Positions 15,143 through 23,247 are shown, counted from the first letter of the stretch. The stretch is 64,000 nucleotides of DNA from Cyanobacteria bacterium FACHB-63 (GCA_014695255.1 JACJNX010000046.1:1-64000), one strand, 5' to 3'. Numbers and translations are program-made. Notes: generated from the sequence alone by a model not told the origin.

Positions 15143-15357
15143 TCACAAGACAGTTTATGGCAGAGTTGAAAGAAGAAGTGGCGCAGTTTTTGACCTACTG
15201 CAAAATCTATGGACTCGATCCCGCTACTGTCGATATGGATGCGATTAATAAAACCCTTGCAAAAACTTCGTCTACCAGTATCCCGGAAGCTCTTGAAAAA
15301 CTCAGGCTTGCAGAAAATAGCGATCGCGCTTCTTCCAAAACGGAGTCCGACGAATAA
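15139..15357 (+). CDS. Hypothetical protein coupled to the regulator
   Basis: This is a protein of 72 residues with a GTG start at 15139 overlapping the TGA of the regulator gene (GTGA), so translation is coupled. It is helical and acidic, with no motif I recognise ('ELKEEVAQFLTYCKIYGLDP'). It may work with the regulator, for example as a co-repressor or antitoxin-like partner; this is inferred from position only. Confidence 0.55.
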   Translation: MITRQFMAELKEEVAQFLTYCKIYGLDPATVDMDAINKTLAKTSSTSIPEALEKLRLAENSDRASSKTESDE

Positions 15358-15642
15358 TGCATCCGAATCGATAAACATTTGTATCAGTATCTGTAACTCT
15401 CACGTATGTTTTTTGTCCCCGAAATACAGTCTAATCAGAATACATTTGGGTACAAGTGAGTACACAGTTTTGATGACGTGATCGTCGCAATTATGGTCAC
15501 ATGGTCGTTATGAGATTTTGAATACTAAAACGATTGCGAGATCTCAATCACAACAGCACTCTTAGAGAGGCTTGGCAGATTTTGGAAATTGATGGCAAAC
15601 TGCATTTCATCAGTAGTACTTGAAGATTCGGATTGATGCTCT
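15358..15642. other. Intergenic region, no gene recognised
   Basis: The region is AT-rich with short repeats of GTAC ('GGGTACAAGTGAGTACAC' around 15447) that may be operator-like. No terminator or small ORF is convincing. Confidence 0.35.
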
Positions 15643-15852
15643 ATGCTGCAAGAATCACCCGACACATTCCGGCTAAAAACTGAATTACGCGATCGTCTAA
15701 GACAGACTTCAAGAGAACACAACGTTCCTAAAAACCAAATCGTAAACGCAGCGATCGGAGCTTACTTAGACAAGCTTGAAAGCGATCTCGTTATTTCTCC
15801 CGCATTTCCAGACCTACGACTGACAGCAGAGCAGATTCTAGGAGCAAACTGA
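15643..15852 (+). CDS. Small DNA-binding-like protein, probable ribbon-helix-helix
   Basis: This protein of 69 residues has a short strand 'DTFRLKTEL' followed by two helices ('RDRLRQTSREHN', 'KNQIVNAAIGAYLDKLESD'), the pattern of ribbon-helix-helix proteins such as plasmid copy-control or antitoxin proteins. It ends 4 nt before the next gene, so they probably form one transcript. A second regulator of the replication module is a reasonable guess. Confidence 0.55.
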   Translation: MLQESPDTFRLKTELRDRLRQTSREHNVPKNQIVNAAIGAYLDKLESDLVISPAFPDLRLTAEQILGAN

Positions 15853-15856
15853 GAGC

Positions 15857-16606
15857 ATGGACTCGCAACTTACTCAACGGATTCCGAGAGATTGGCAAGG
15901 TGCAATCGATCGACTTAAAAACCTGCCAGATTTGGTCTGGTTGATGGACTGTCGCACCGACGAGCAGAAAGAGCATTGGAAAGATTGCAGGTTGATGTGT
16001 TTGTTTATCAGGAAGTTGTTAGAGGATTACTTTTCGGGGATGGCTACTGACCTAAGCCCACTCCCGAAAGCTGATCGAACCTATTGGATGCTGCATCGTG
16101 AGCGCTGGACTGCTTTATACAACGTGATTCAACACGCTTGGACTGACATTTTTCAAGCTGCGAAGGAAGACGGATTAGAAGCGGACTTCCCGAGTCAACC
16201 TGGAGAGATGCTAATCCTGATGTTTAGGATGTGGGCAGCGGAAATGTTTGCGCCCTGTGTGATTGGACTCCATCCAGAGCTAGGACGATTTTCACCTCGG
16301 AAAGCATACACGGCTTACAGCAACCGAAATAAACCGATCGCACTGCCGGAAAACTTAACCCTTGAGAATTGGCGAAAAAGGTTTTCTAAGACAGATCGCG
16401 AAATGATGACTTTTTCGGTGCATGAAACGTACTGCCTGCTTATTTGTGGACGAGTTGCCAAACAAGATCGCCTGCTCAAAGACAAATTGAAAACCTTTCG
16501 ACGTATCGAAGCAAACATCGAGCAAAGTAACTACGCCATGATTCACCCACGAAAGAAAGTGCAGGGCTATCAGTGGATCAACGGGTACAAGAATTCCCTT
16601 GTTTAA
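15857..16606 (+). CDS. Hypothetical protein (249 aa)
   Basis: This is a soluble, Trp-rich protein of 249 residues with no signal, membrane segment or known motif. Its second half is basic ('KDKLKTFRRIEANIEQ'), compatible with nucleic-acid binding. It stands between a ribbon-helix-helix gene and the replication module, 140 bp before the leader ORF. I do not recognise it. Confidence 0.6.
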   Translation: MDSQLTQRIPRDWQGAIDRLKNLPDLVWLMDCRTDEQKEHWKDCRLMCLFIRKLLEDYFSGMATDLSPLPKADRTYWMLHRERWTALYNVIQHAWTDIFQAAKEDGLEADFPSQPGEMLILMFRMWAAEMFAPCVIGLHPELGRFSPRKAYTAYSNRNKPIALPENLTLENWRKRFSKTDREMMTFSVHETYCLLICGRVAKQDRLLKDKLKTFRRIEANIEQSNYAMIHPRKKVQGYQWINGYKNSLV

Positions 16607-16699
16607 CTAATCTCTTAACATTGCTTAACATCCTTGTACCACCTAAGTGGAACGTATATCCGGTGGGAGTTTTGCAGGTTATTCTCAGGGAACATCCAA

Positions 16700-16799
16700 A
16701 AAAATACCCCGTTATCACCGGGGCAGAAAATCAAAATAGAAGTCCATGCTATTAAATTTTTATCGATTGCGATACCGCAATCCTCACGATTCCATTGTA
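16700..16799 (-). ncRNA. Candidate antisense RNA over the replication leader
   Basis: On the minus strand a terminator is formed by CCCCG (16723-16719) and CGGGG (16711-16707), followed by seven T. Upstream of it lies a perfect GATTGCG/CGCAATC hairpin (16765-16782) and a -10-like TACAAT (16799-16794). An RNA from about 16787 to 16700 would have two hairpins and overlap the start of the leader ORF at 16746. Plasmid counter-transcribed RNAs that limit Rep synthesis have this form. No -35 box is convincing and expression is unproven. Confidence 0.35.
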
Positions 16800-16979
16800 G
16801 CAGCATTGCTACGATCCAGACAGTCTCAATCCAAACGGTTAAAATCACTCAAGTTAAGTTGTTCCCTGAGTGAAACAACTTCAAAGGCTTGGACTCAGAA
16901 GATATCGCTGCAAGTTGATCTAGAAATTGCTTTGAGCGATCGGATCGCGGAATTGCGGAAGCGGGGGGCAAAGTTATGA
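16746..16979 (+). CDS. Leader ORF coupled to the replication gene
   Basis: This basic protein of 77 residues ends in an ATGA overlap with the start of the replication gene, so translation of the two is probably coupled. The C terminus ('VDLEIALSDRIAELRKRGAKL') is helical. A hairpin GTAGCA/TGCTAC (16797-16812) lies within its early codons, and a predicted antisense RNA overlaps its start. It may be a leader peptide that controls Rep translation, or a small Rep partner. Not recognised by sequence. Confidence 0.5.
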   Translation: MLLNFYRLRYRNPHDSIVAALLRSRQSQSKRLKSLKLSCSLSETTSKAWTQKISLQVDLEIALSDRIAELRKRGAKL

Positions 16980-19900
16980 TTGCCTCCACAGGATTTGGCA
17001 GACTCAATATCGGCGGATCGATCAAGATTGTCTACAGCCCTAATCCCGGCGTTCAATCAACGATCGAGAACCTTCTCGCTCTCGGTTGCCCTCCAATTCC
17101 GGTTGCACCTAAGCAAGACCCAAGAAAAGAAGGTTGCCATCATCAGCATTTCGCAGTCGAGCGATTTAAGGAATTCAATCCAAGTCAACCCGCAATTCAA
17201 GGTGATTACTGCCGAGTTTCCCAAACCAAAGTTGGTGACTCTGTTGCACCTGTAAAGGGCGATTACTGCCGATTAGATGAAAATTTGCAGCCGATCGGAC
17301 GCTTCACCGGAAAAAATCCGAGCTACCTGGATCGCAAGGGTAGAGCGCGGGTGTTAAATCATAGAACCTATCAAACCCGTCTTCCTACCGAGCAGGAATT
17401 AAAAGAATGGTTTGTTCATCCTCAAACGGGTGTTGGAACACTGGGAGGGCATTCTGGTGTAGATTGGCTTGATTTTGACGCAAAGAACTATCCAAGTCAG
17501 GAAGAATGCGATCGTGATGTTCAGCGGCTCATCAGCGCGAACAATCTAGAGAATACTTGGATCGAGCGAACTGGCTCCGGTGGCTGGCGAATTGCAGTAC
17601 GTCCTCAAACTCAACCGAGTTTTACCAACTTTGCAACCACGACCGACGGTAATCATATCGGGGAAGCCCTCTGGCAAGGACGCTTTACTGTTTTGGCTCC
17701 GACTGTTCACCCAAATGGCAACGCTTATCGCCGCGTCGGTTGGGGTTCCCCGGTAAAAGTTGAAAGCTTAGAAGCAATCGGCATCTATCCGACAAAAGAC
17801 GAAATTGCGAATCAATCTCGTAAGAAGCAGCGCAGCGCAGCGGGTGATCATCAATCGGTTCCAACTAATCCAACGAATAATCCTTGGGATATTCGCAACT
17901 TTGCCGAGCATTTAATCGGATTCCGAATCGAAGGGGATTGGATCAAGTGCAAGTGCCCAGCCCATAACGGTGTCTCTGATAACTCGCTGCATATCCGAGT
18001 CGATACAGGTGCTTATAAGTGCTGGAGTGAATGCGATACAAAACGAATTCATCAAGAAGCGTTAGCGATCGCAGTCTCCAGCGGCTACAAACTGCCTGAA
18101 ACTGATTCTCAGGAACAGTCCGAGCAAGCGCAACAATCAAAGCGCGATCGCTTAATCACCAAGCGGCTGTTTCGTTTTCTCCAGTTCTGGAAAGAATTGC
18201 AGCGAGATTTCTTATTGCCGTCGATCGTCAATGGCAACGAAATCCGATGGCAGACATACCAAGGATTCGCGCCAATTATCGATCTGTTCTGGGATACAAC
18301 CTGCGTTCAAGGCTGGCTTGGAGCGGGGAAAACTGAATCGATGCTGCGATCGCTGATTCCGTTCAAAGATAAGCCGATTGTTCTAGTTTCTCCTCGAAAC
18401 GGATTACTCCGCCAAACAGCACAACGTGCTAAAAAACTTGGGTTTGATGTTTATCACTACCAGGATGACCCCGATAAACTTCGATCAATGCTCGAAGCGG
18501 GTGAACCTGGAATCTATTGCATGGCTCCTGACTCATTTAAGCCTTATGCAGTCGGTAAAGTTCAATGGGAAGACGTGATTCTCATCCTTGATGAATTTAG
18601 CGGAATTCGTAAAGAAATTCTTGGAAAAACTGCTGAATTGCCACAGGTTACGGATGCGATCACTCGATGTGCCTCGTTGATTGCGGTAGATGCTTTCTTG
18701 AGCGAAATCGATATTCGTGTGATTCAGAAACATCGATCGGGTTCGATGCAAATTCTCAAACAGGAATTTAAGAAGTCCCCCGTCAAAATCAAGTGGCTGG
18801 AATGCCGCAATAAGGCAGGTGAGATTTCTTTCAGTCATGAGGGAATTTACTATTCCTTACTTGATCGCTGGATTGACGAGAAGTTAGGACGGATTGCGAT
18901 CGCAGTCGATAACTTGAAAATCGCTAAATTGCTCGATCGCTACCTTAAATCGAAGGGTGTGAAGACTTGGATCGTTTGCTCCGAAACGCCACAAGAAAAC
19001 CACAGCTTCATGCCCGAACCGGATAACGTGATCGAACACGGCAAGATTCAGGCTGTGATTTATACGCCGACAGCTCAATCTGGTCTCGATATCCAAGCAA
19101 AGTTCGATCGCGGACTGCTGATTTGTACCGGAACGCTTGCACCGACTCAAATGCTGCAAATGCTCGGTAGATGTCGGCAGTGTCCAGAATGGTACATTTC
19201 AGCCCCCAGACATTCAGGTAATCCCGAATGTGTGACCCCTTCATTAGACGGCAAGAAGATCCGGCAGTGGGTTGAGCAAATTACGCAAACATTCAAGGAT
19301 TTAGGCTTTAACGTGCCCCTGGAAGTGCAAGGATGGGCTGTCTGGGAAGACCTCATCCGCAATATTGAAAAGGCGTTTACGTCTGAATATATGCGGCATC
19401 TGCTCGATTACTTCTTTGAGTCGGTTGACTCTGTTGAACTAGTGAGCGATCGCACTGCTGAATGGCGCAAAGATGCTCAGATCCTCAAGGCTGAGGATAT
19501 CGAAAAAACCTTGGCGGCTAATGTGCAAAACGGGTTTCGCCTAATTGACGAGCAGAAACAGCCGAACCTTAACTCGGAAGTTTGGGACGTTAAGCTGGCT
19601 CAATTCAGTCTGAAGTATCCCAAAGTGGCTGAGAAGTGCGTGAGCGAACTTCATGAGAGTGAGTCGGAGGGGAACCGACTGAACTCACAGATTGAGCAGC
19701 TAGGCGGGAAGGATTTTGTTCAAGAGCGCTTCGAGAAGCAGCTTCAAGAAATTGAACGACTCAAGCTATCGCTTGAGCGACTCGAAGAACAGATCGATGT
19801 ACGGATTCGGATTTTTAACGAAACTCAGCTTCTAGAAGATCGGAGAATGCTGGAGGCAGCCAAAAGACTACGCAGGGGAGTTGCACACGATATTGAAGCG

Positions 19901-20635
19901 CGATCTACCAATGCGTTTAGACAAAACTTGAACTCAGCTTTTTGCGTTCAAACGACGCGCAGAGAAGACGCGATCGTGCTGGCAAAACTTTTTCACGATC
20001 GACGGGTCGAGAAGCTCAAGAACTATGTGATTGCAACTGAACCGAATGAGCAGGACGATTGCGACCTGCTTCAATATTTACGGGAACGTCCAACGCATTA
20101 CAACGCTGGCAACTTTAAGCGGCTGCAAAATATCAAACTGTTCAGGGCACTTGATTTAGGCAAGCTTGCAACTGTCTCTTCGGAGAAAGAAGTAGAGGCG
20201 CACGTCAACGCCTTCGCTGCTGCTTCGGATGCAATATCAGCGCTCTACCGCAAGTTTCTTGCTAACTCTGAATTGACGAAGTTGTTTCCTCTCATCGAGT
20301 CGCAGAAAGATTTCTTCGCTCACATCAAGGCTTGCTTGGCGTATCTGGGCTATCAAAAGGGCGGAAAGTCGATTCGCGTCGGAACGGATGAACTCAACCC
20401 AAATGGCAAAAATCGCCACGGTGAGCAGCGATTTAGCAAGTCTAGGTCAATTTATTTTGTGTTCTGGTTCTTGATGGAGTGTACTGGCTCTGCCTACTTC
20501 CGAGACAATCTAGAACTGATTTTGCAATCGATCCGCGATCGCTTAACAGCAGAACGTGAAGAACGCGCCAAACAACGTGAAAGGAAGGAGCGATACGAAT
20601 CGCCGCCATCGGGATGGGAGGCATACGCCGCATGA
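16976..20635 (+). CDS. Plasmid replication protein: primase-polymerase plus helicase
   Basis: This is a 1219-residue replication protein. The N-terminal part (about 25-270) resembles archaeo-eukaryotic primase-polymerase domains: 'GVDWLDFDAK' with acidic residues near 166-168, 'ERTGSGGWRIAV' and 'APTVHPNGNAYRR'. Cys/His residues at 325, 327, 330, 349 and 353 suggest a zinc finger. A helicase-like part follows with Walker A 'GWLGAGKT' (446-453), Walker B 'VILILDE' (534-540) and motif VI-like 'QMLGRCRQC'. A long coiled coil follows. This resembles cyanobacterial plasmid Rep proteins of the CyRepA1 type (recalled, not checked). It is expected to start and unwind replication of the excised element. 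Coupled to the leader ORF and to the next gene by ATGA overlaps. Confidence 0.8.
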   Translation: MIASTGFGRLNIGGSIKIVYSPNPGVQSTIENLLALGCPPIPVAPKQDPRKEGCHHQHFAVERFKEFNPSQPAIQGDYCRVSQTKVGDSVAPVKGDYCRLDENLQPIGRFTGKNPSYLDRKGRARVLNHRTYQTRLPTEQELKEWFVHPQTGVGTLGGHSGVDWLDFDAKNYPSQEECDRDVQRLISANNLENTWIERTGSGGWRIAVRPQTQPSFTNFATTTDGNHIGEALWQGRFTVLAPTVHPNGNAYRRVGWGSPVKVESLEAIGIYPTKDEIANQSRKKQRSAAGDHQSVPTNPTNNPWDIRNFAEHLIGFRIEGDWIKCKCPAHNGVSDNSLHIRVDTGAYKCWSECDTKRIHQEALAIAVSSGYKLPETDSQEQSEQAQQSKRDRLITKRLFRFLQFWKELQRDFLLPSIVNGNEIRWQTYQGFAPIIDLFWDTTCVQGWLGAGKTESMLRSLIPFKDKPIVLVSPRNGLLRQTAQRAKKLGFDVYHYQDDPDKLRSMLEAGEPGIYCMAPDSFKPYAVGKVQWEDVILILDEFSGIRKEILGKTAELPQVTDAITRCASLIAVDAFLSEIDIRVIQKHRSGSMQILKQEFKKSPVKIKWLECRNKAGEISFSHEGIYYSLLDRWIDEKLGRIAIAVDNLKIAKLLDRYLKSKGVKTWIVCSETPQENHSFMPEPDNVIEHGKIQAVIYTPTAQSGLDIQAKFDRGLLICTGTLAPTQMLQMLGRCRQCPEWYISAPRHSGNPECVTPSLDGKKIRQWVEQITQTFKDLGFNVPLEVQGWAVWEDLIRNIEKAFTSEYMRHLLDYFFESVDSVELVSDRTAEWRKDAQILKAEDIEKTLAANVQNGFRLIDEQKQPNLNSEVWDVKLAQFSLKYPKVAEKCVSELHESESEGNRLNSQIEQLGGKDFVQERFEKQLQEIERLKLSLERLEEQIDVRIRIFNETQLLEDRRMLEAAKRLRRGVAHDIEARSTNAFRQNLNSAFCVQTTRREDAIVLAKLFHDRRVEKLKNYVIATEPNEQDDCDLLQYLRERPTHYNAGNFKRLQNIKLFRALDLGKLATVSSEKEVEAHVNAFAAASDAISALYRKFLANSELTKLFPLIESQKDFFAHIKACLAYLGYQKGGKSIRVGTDELNPNGKNRHGEQRFSKSRSIYFVFWFLMECTGSAYFRDNLELILQSIRDRLTAEREERAKQRERKERYESPPSGWEAYAA

Positions 20636-20814
20636 TCGAAAATCTTAAACCCAATACACAGCAGCCCTCACACACAGATGAGGTGCGCTTGCGATGTCAC
20701 AAATTAATCGATCGCATCGCTCGTAGACCCGGATCAGCAAAATTGCTGCAACTTGCAGAAAAATCATTAACCCTTTACGCAGAATATAAGGCGAATCGCA
20801 AGCATGAGCGATAA
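20632..20814 (+). CDS. Hypothetical 60-aa protein
   Basis: I start at ATG 20632, which overlaps the TGA of the replication gene. The open frame begins earlier, but inside that gene. The product is basic and helical ('CHKLIDRIARRPGSAKLLQLAEKSL'). It overlaps the following excisionase-like gene by 11 nt. Function unknown. The chain rep, this gene, xis and int probably forms one transcript. Confidence 0.55.
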   Translation: MIENLKPNTQQPSHTDEVRLRCHKLIDRIARRPGSAKLLQLAEKSLTLYAEYKANRKHER

Positions 20815-21022
20815 AACTTGGTATTTCACAAACGAGGCAGCGATCTTGCTTGACCTGACTGACAAAAAACTGAGAGAGTTGAATCGATTGGGGACGCTCA
20901 AGATGGGCTACCACGTCCGAGATGTTTCGCCAACCGGATCAAAACGTCCTACGCTGCAATTCCACATAGAACGATGCACAGAGTTGCTTTGCACGCCTCC
21001 TGAGAAGCGCAAAACTTACTAA
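20804..21022 (+). CDS. Probable excisionase (small HTH protein)
   Basis: This protein of 72 residues starts 'MSDKTWYFTNEAAILLDLTDKKLREL', a pattern close to the MerR/Xis-type winged helix in which 'TNEAA' marks the start of the recognition region. It lies 7 bp before the integrase gene, the usual place for a recombination directionality factor. It would bend attachment-site DNA and favour excision. The call rests on fold pattern and position. Confidence 0.6.
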   Translation: MSDKTWYFTNEAAILLDLTDKKLRELNRLGTLKMGYHVRDVSPTGSKRPTLQFHIERCTELLCTPPEKRKTY

Positions 21023-21029
21023 TCGAACT

Positions 21030-22139
21030 ATGACGCTAGAACAAGTAAATGCCCGTCTTAAGGCGGCAAAAGTCGGTGTGTCCGTTGGGCGCAATGGGGA
21101 CTGCTTGCACCTGCGCGGCATATTTCCACCTAAACCAGGTGAAACTAAACGCAAGCAACGGGAAATCACGCTGAATGTCTATGCCAATCCATCAGGATTC
21201 AAACGAGCAGAGGCAGAGGCAAGGAAGATTCGATCGCAAATTGACTTAAATCAATTTAACTGGCTCGATTGGGATGAAAAGCTGCGACTTGCAGCAGAAA
21301 TAAAGACTACACGCCCTATAGAGCAATGGATCGAGCTATTCGAGGATGATTACTTTAACCGTCGATCGCGCACTCCAAAATCTGAAACCACCTGGCGAAC
21401 TGACTACAAACAACCGTTTGGGCAACTGCCGCAAAAAGAACTGCTAACGCCTGAAATCTTACGTCAGTCGATTCTTGAAACTGAACCAGACACCCGAAAT
21501 CGTCAACGTCGCTGCATGGCTCTGGGGCAGTTGGCAAAGTTTGCAGGCTACGAGTTCGATGCGACTGCATTAAGAGGGGATTATTCACCGAAACGCCTGA
21601 ATCCGCGTGATTTGCCAACTGATAAAGACATCAGCGAATGGCGCGATCGCATTCCTAACGAGCAGTGGCAGTACGCATTTGGCTTAATGGCTGCCTATGG
21701 ATTGAGGAATCATGAGCTATTTCATATCGACTTAGAAAAGCTACGAGAAAGCCCAGTTCTCAGCCTAACCGATGACCTTAACGGAGGGGGGAAGACAGGC
21801 GCTAGGCGGATTTGGGCTTGCTACCCGGAATGGTGGGAAATGTGGCGATTATGGGATGTGAAGCTGATTCCCAAAGTCACAGGCAAATCAAATTCTGATT
21901 TAGGCAATCGAGTGACTCAGGCTTTCAAGCGTTACGGAATCTCGAAACCATACAATCTTCGTCATGCTTGGGCGGTTCGGACGATCGAGTTTGATATTCC
22001 CGTCGAATTAGCAGCCCAACAGATGGGACACAGTTTGAAGGTGCATTCTGAGATTTATCACCATTGGATTTCAGATGATGTGCATCAACGGGCATTCGAT
22101 CGCGCAATGCAGCGTCCAGACCGTCCTTTACCGCCGTGA
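21030..22139 (+). CDS. Tyrosine recombinase (integrase)
   Basis: This is a 369-residue integrase. The N-terminal part (1-60) has the arm-binding pattern common in cyanobacterial integrases ('LRGIFPPKPGE', then 'NPSGFKRAEAEARK'). Catalytic candidates are R226 ('AYGLRNHEL'), R311 ('YNLRHAW'), H334 ('QMGHS') and the nucleophile Y343 ('IYHHW'). The His that usually precedes 'xLRH' is replaced by Tyr. Length is normal. A tRNA-Phe 3' half lies 145 bp downstream, which identifies the integration site. It should insert and, with the excisionase, release the element. Confidence 0.9.
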   Translation: MTLEQVNARLKAAKVGVSVGRNGDCLHLRGIFPPKPGETKRKQREITLNVYANPSGFKRAEAEARKIRSQIDLNQFNWLDWDEKLRLAAEIKTTRPIEQWIELFEDDYFNRRSRTPKSETTWRTDYKQPFGQLPQKELLTPEILRQSILETEPDTRNRQRRCMALGQLAKFAGYEFDATALRGDYSPKRLNPRDLPTDKDISEWRDRIPNEQWQYAFGLMAAYGLRNHELFHIDLEKLRESPVLSLTDDLNGGGKTGARRIWACYPEWWEMWRLWDVKLIPKVTGKSNSDLGNRVTQAFKRYGISKPYNLRHAWAVRTIEFDIPVELAAQQMGHSLKVHSEIYHHWISDDVHQRAFDRAMQRPDRPLPP

Positions 22140-22244
22140 AAAATCCCCCTAAATTCCCCCTAGATTTTGCCGATCTTTCAGAACAATTCAGGATAATTTA
22201 GTACATTTGCTCAACTGAAAAACCTTGATTTTATAAGGATTTTA

Positions 22245-22267
22245 GCCTGTATCTCAGTGGTACAGGC
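22245..22267 (+). other. D-arm-like hairpin beside the tRNA fragment
   Basis: GCCTGTA (22245-22251) pairs perfectly with TACAGGC (22261-22267) around TCTCAGTGG. The loop looks like a tRNA D loop. It is either element DNA of the attachment site or a decayed tRNA 5' half. Confidence 0.5.
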
Positions 22268-22283
22268 GTTTTTACTGTGTGGT

Positions 22284-22325
22284 CTGAAAATCCTCGTGTC
22301 ACGAGTTCAAGTCTCGTTCCTGGCA
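22284..22325 (+). pseudogene. 3' half of tRNA-Phe (GAA), probable attR core
   Basis: From CTGAAAATCC to TCCTGGCA the sequence matches, as I recall it, the 3' half of cyanobacterial tRNA-Phe. It holds an anticodon loop with GAA (22286-22288), a variable loop GTGTC, a T arm ACGAG-TTCAAGT-CTCGT and an acceptor strand TCCTGGC plus A. The matching 5' half (acceptor GCCAGGA, normal D arm, GAGGA) is missing. The anticodon stem has two T-T mismatches on its 5' side. This is the expected result of integration into tRNA-Phe from the anticodon loop onward. The reconstituted full tRNA should lie at the other end, and it is not in this window. Confidence 0.75.
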
Positions 22326-22427
22326 TTTGTTGAACATGCGGACGATTGTAGGCGATGAAGCTGTAGAAATTTTGGAAGAAGCCGATTAAGTACGAAACGT
22401 TGCCATCATGCCATAAACCCACCACCA
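22326..22427. other. Non-coding scar after the tRNA fragment
   Basis: A 17-codon plus-strand frame at 22336-22389 ('MRTIVGDEAVEILEEAD') looks like the tail of a lost gene. Nothing else is recognised before the integrase fossil. Confidence 0.3.
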
Positions 22428-22568
22428 AGCAGATTTCACTCCGTCTTTGTTGGCAGGGATGCCTAAACTGAAGTCTCCGCGCTCAGTGCCGATACCCGAT
22501 CGACTGGGAACAGTAGCGCGAATCACAAATGTTCCACCATTGCGCTTTATCTGTAGTTTGACTTCAGC
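22428..22568 (-). pseudogene. Fossil N terminus of a second integrase
   Basis: Translated on the minus strand this gives 'LQIKRNGGTFVIRATVPSRSG' (split: VKLQIKRNGG, TFVIRATVPSRSG) and then 'DFSLGIPANKDGVKSA'. This matches the arm-binding pattern of cyanobacterial integrases: compare the intact integrase's 'LRGIFPPKPGE' and 'NPSGFKRAEAEA'. The catalytic part is missing. It lies beyond the tRNA-Phe fragment in the opposite orientation, so an older element used the same site. Confidence 0.6.
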
Positions 22569-22619
22569 CTCCTTTTGCAGCAATGTCTTTCTCAGTGCCC
22601 ATCGCGTCAATCGTGATGC

Positions 22620-22670
22620 AAAGGTATCATGCGACGGAATACCGTATTCGAGCATCGGTTGGCTTAGACA
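22620..22670 (-). mobile_element. Scrap of an ISAs1-type transposase
   Basis: The minus-strand text 'LSQPMLEYGIPSHDTF' resembles the 'LPNGIPSHDTF' motif of ISAs1/H-repeat transposases. Only about 16 codons remain, fused in frame to the integrase fossil. No terminal repeats are seen. Confidence 0.4.
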
Positions 22671-22826
22671 TGGGCAGCGTCTCTCAAGCGTTTTACACTG
22701 CTTTCAGCCTACGTCACTTTTTTCTTGCGTTTGCCCTACACTTGCTCACCCGATTTTGATCCCATCGCTCCCGATCACGGTACGATGAGTAGACTATTAC
22801 TTTTGTTCATCTAACGCGAACTGCTT

Positions 22827-23225
22827 ATGAAGCGCTTATTGTCTCGCCTGCTGGCGTTGGTGATCGTTGTAGCGATCGGGCTTGTCGGATGCTCTCCTTC
22901 ACCAGGTGGTCTGACGGGCAACTACCGCGATGACACGCTCACCGTGATCAACACCCTCAAAACTGCGATGACGCTCCCCGCCGACACATCGGACAAAGCG
23001 GCAATTCAAGCCGACGCACGAAAACTAATCAACGATTTTTCCGCTCGCTATCGTCGCGATACGTCTTTAGCTAAGCTGGGTTCTTTTACCACGATGCGAA
23101 CGGCGCTTAATTCTCTCGCTGGGCACTATAGCTCTTACCCGAATCGTCCTGTTCCGCAGAAGATGGTCGATCGCTTAAATATCGAATTCAACCAAATCGA
23201 AGCTTCTCTCAAACGCGGCAACTAA
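22827..23225 (+). CDS. psb27: Photosystem II assembly lipoprotein Psb27
   Basis: This 132-residue protein has a lipoprotein signal peptide with lipobox 'GLVGC' (Cys at about 22). The mature part has the Psb27 signature 'LTGNYRDDTLTVINTLK', 'INDFSARYRRD', 'SFTTMRTALNSLAGHYSSY' and 'RPVP'. Psb27 binds CP43 on the lumenal side of photosystem II intermediates and keeps the manganese site accessible during assembly and repair. It stands alone, with a terminator at 23248-23286. It marks the return to conserved chromosome after the accessory region. Confidence 0.95.
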   Translation: MKRLLSRLLALVIVVAIGLVGCSPSPGGLTGNYRDDTLTVINTLKTAMTLPADTSDKAAIQADARKLINDFSARYRRDTSLAKLGSFTTMRTALNSLAGHYSSYPNRPVPQKMVDRLNIEFNQIEASLKRGN

Positions 23226-23247
23226 ATTAAATACTGATTTCATTCAG

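Noticed and set aside
22236-22325. A complete, unusual tRNA gene
   Set aside because: The 3' half is perfect tRNA-Phe, but the upstream bases give only five of seven acceptor pairs, a displaced D arm and two mismatches in the anticodon stem. An attachment-site fragment fits better.
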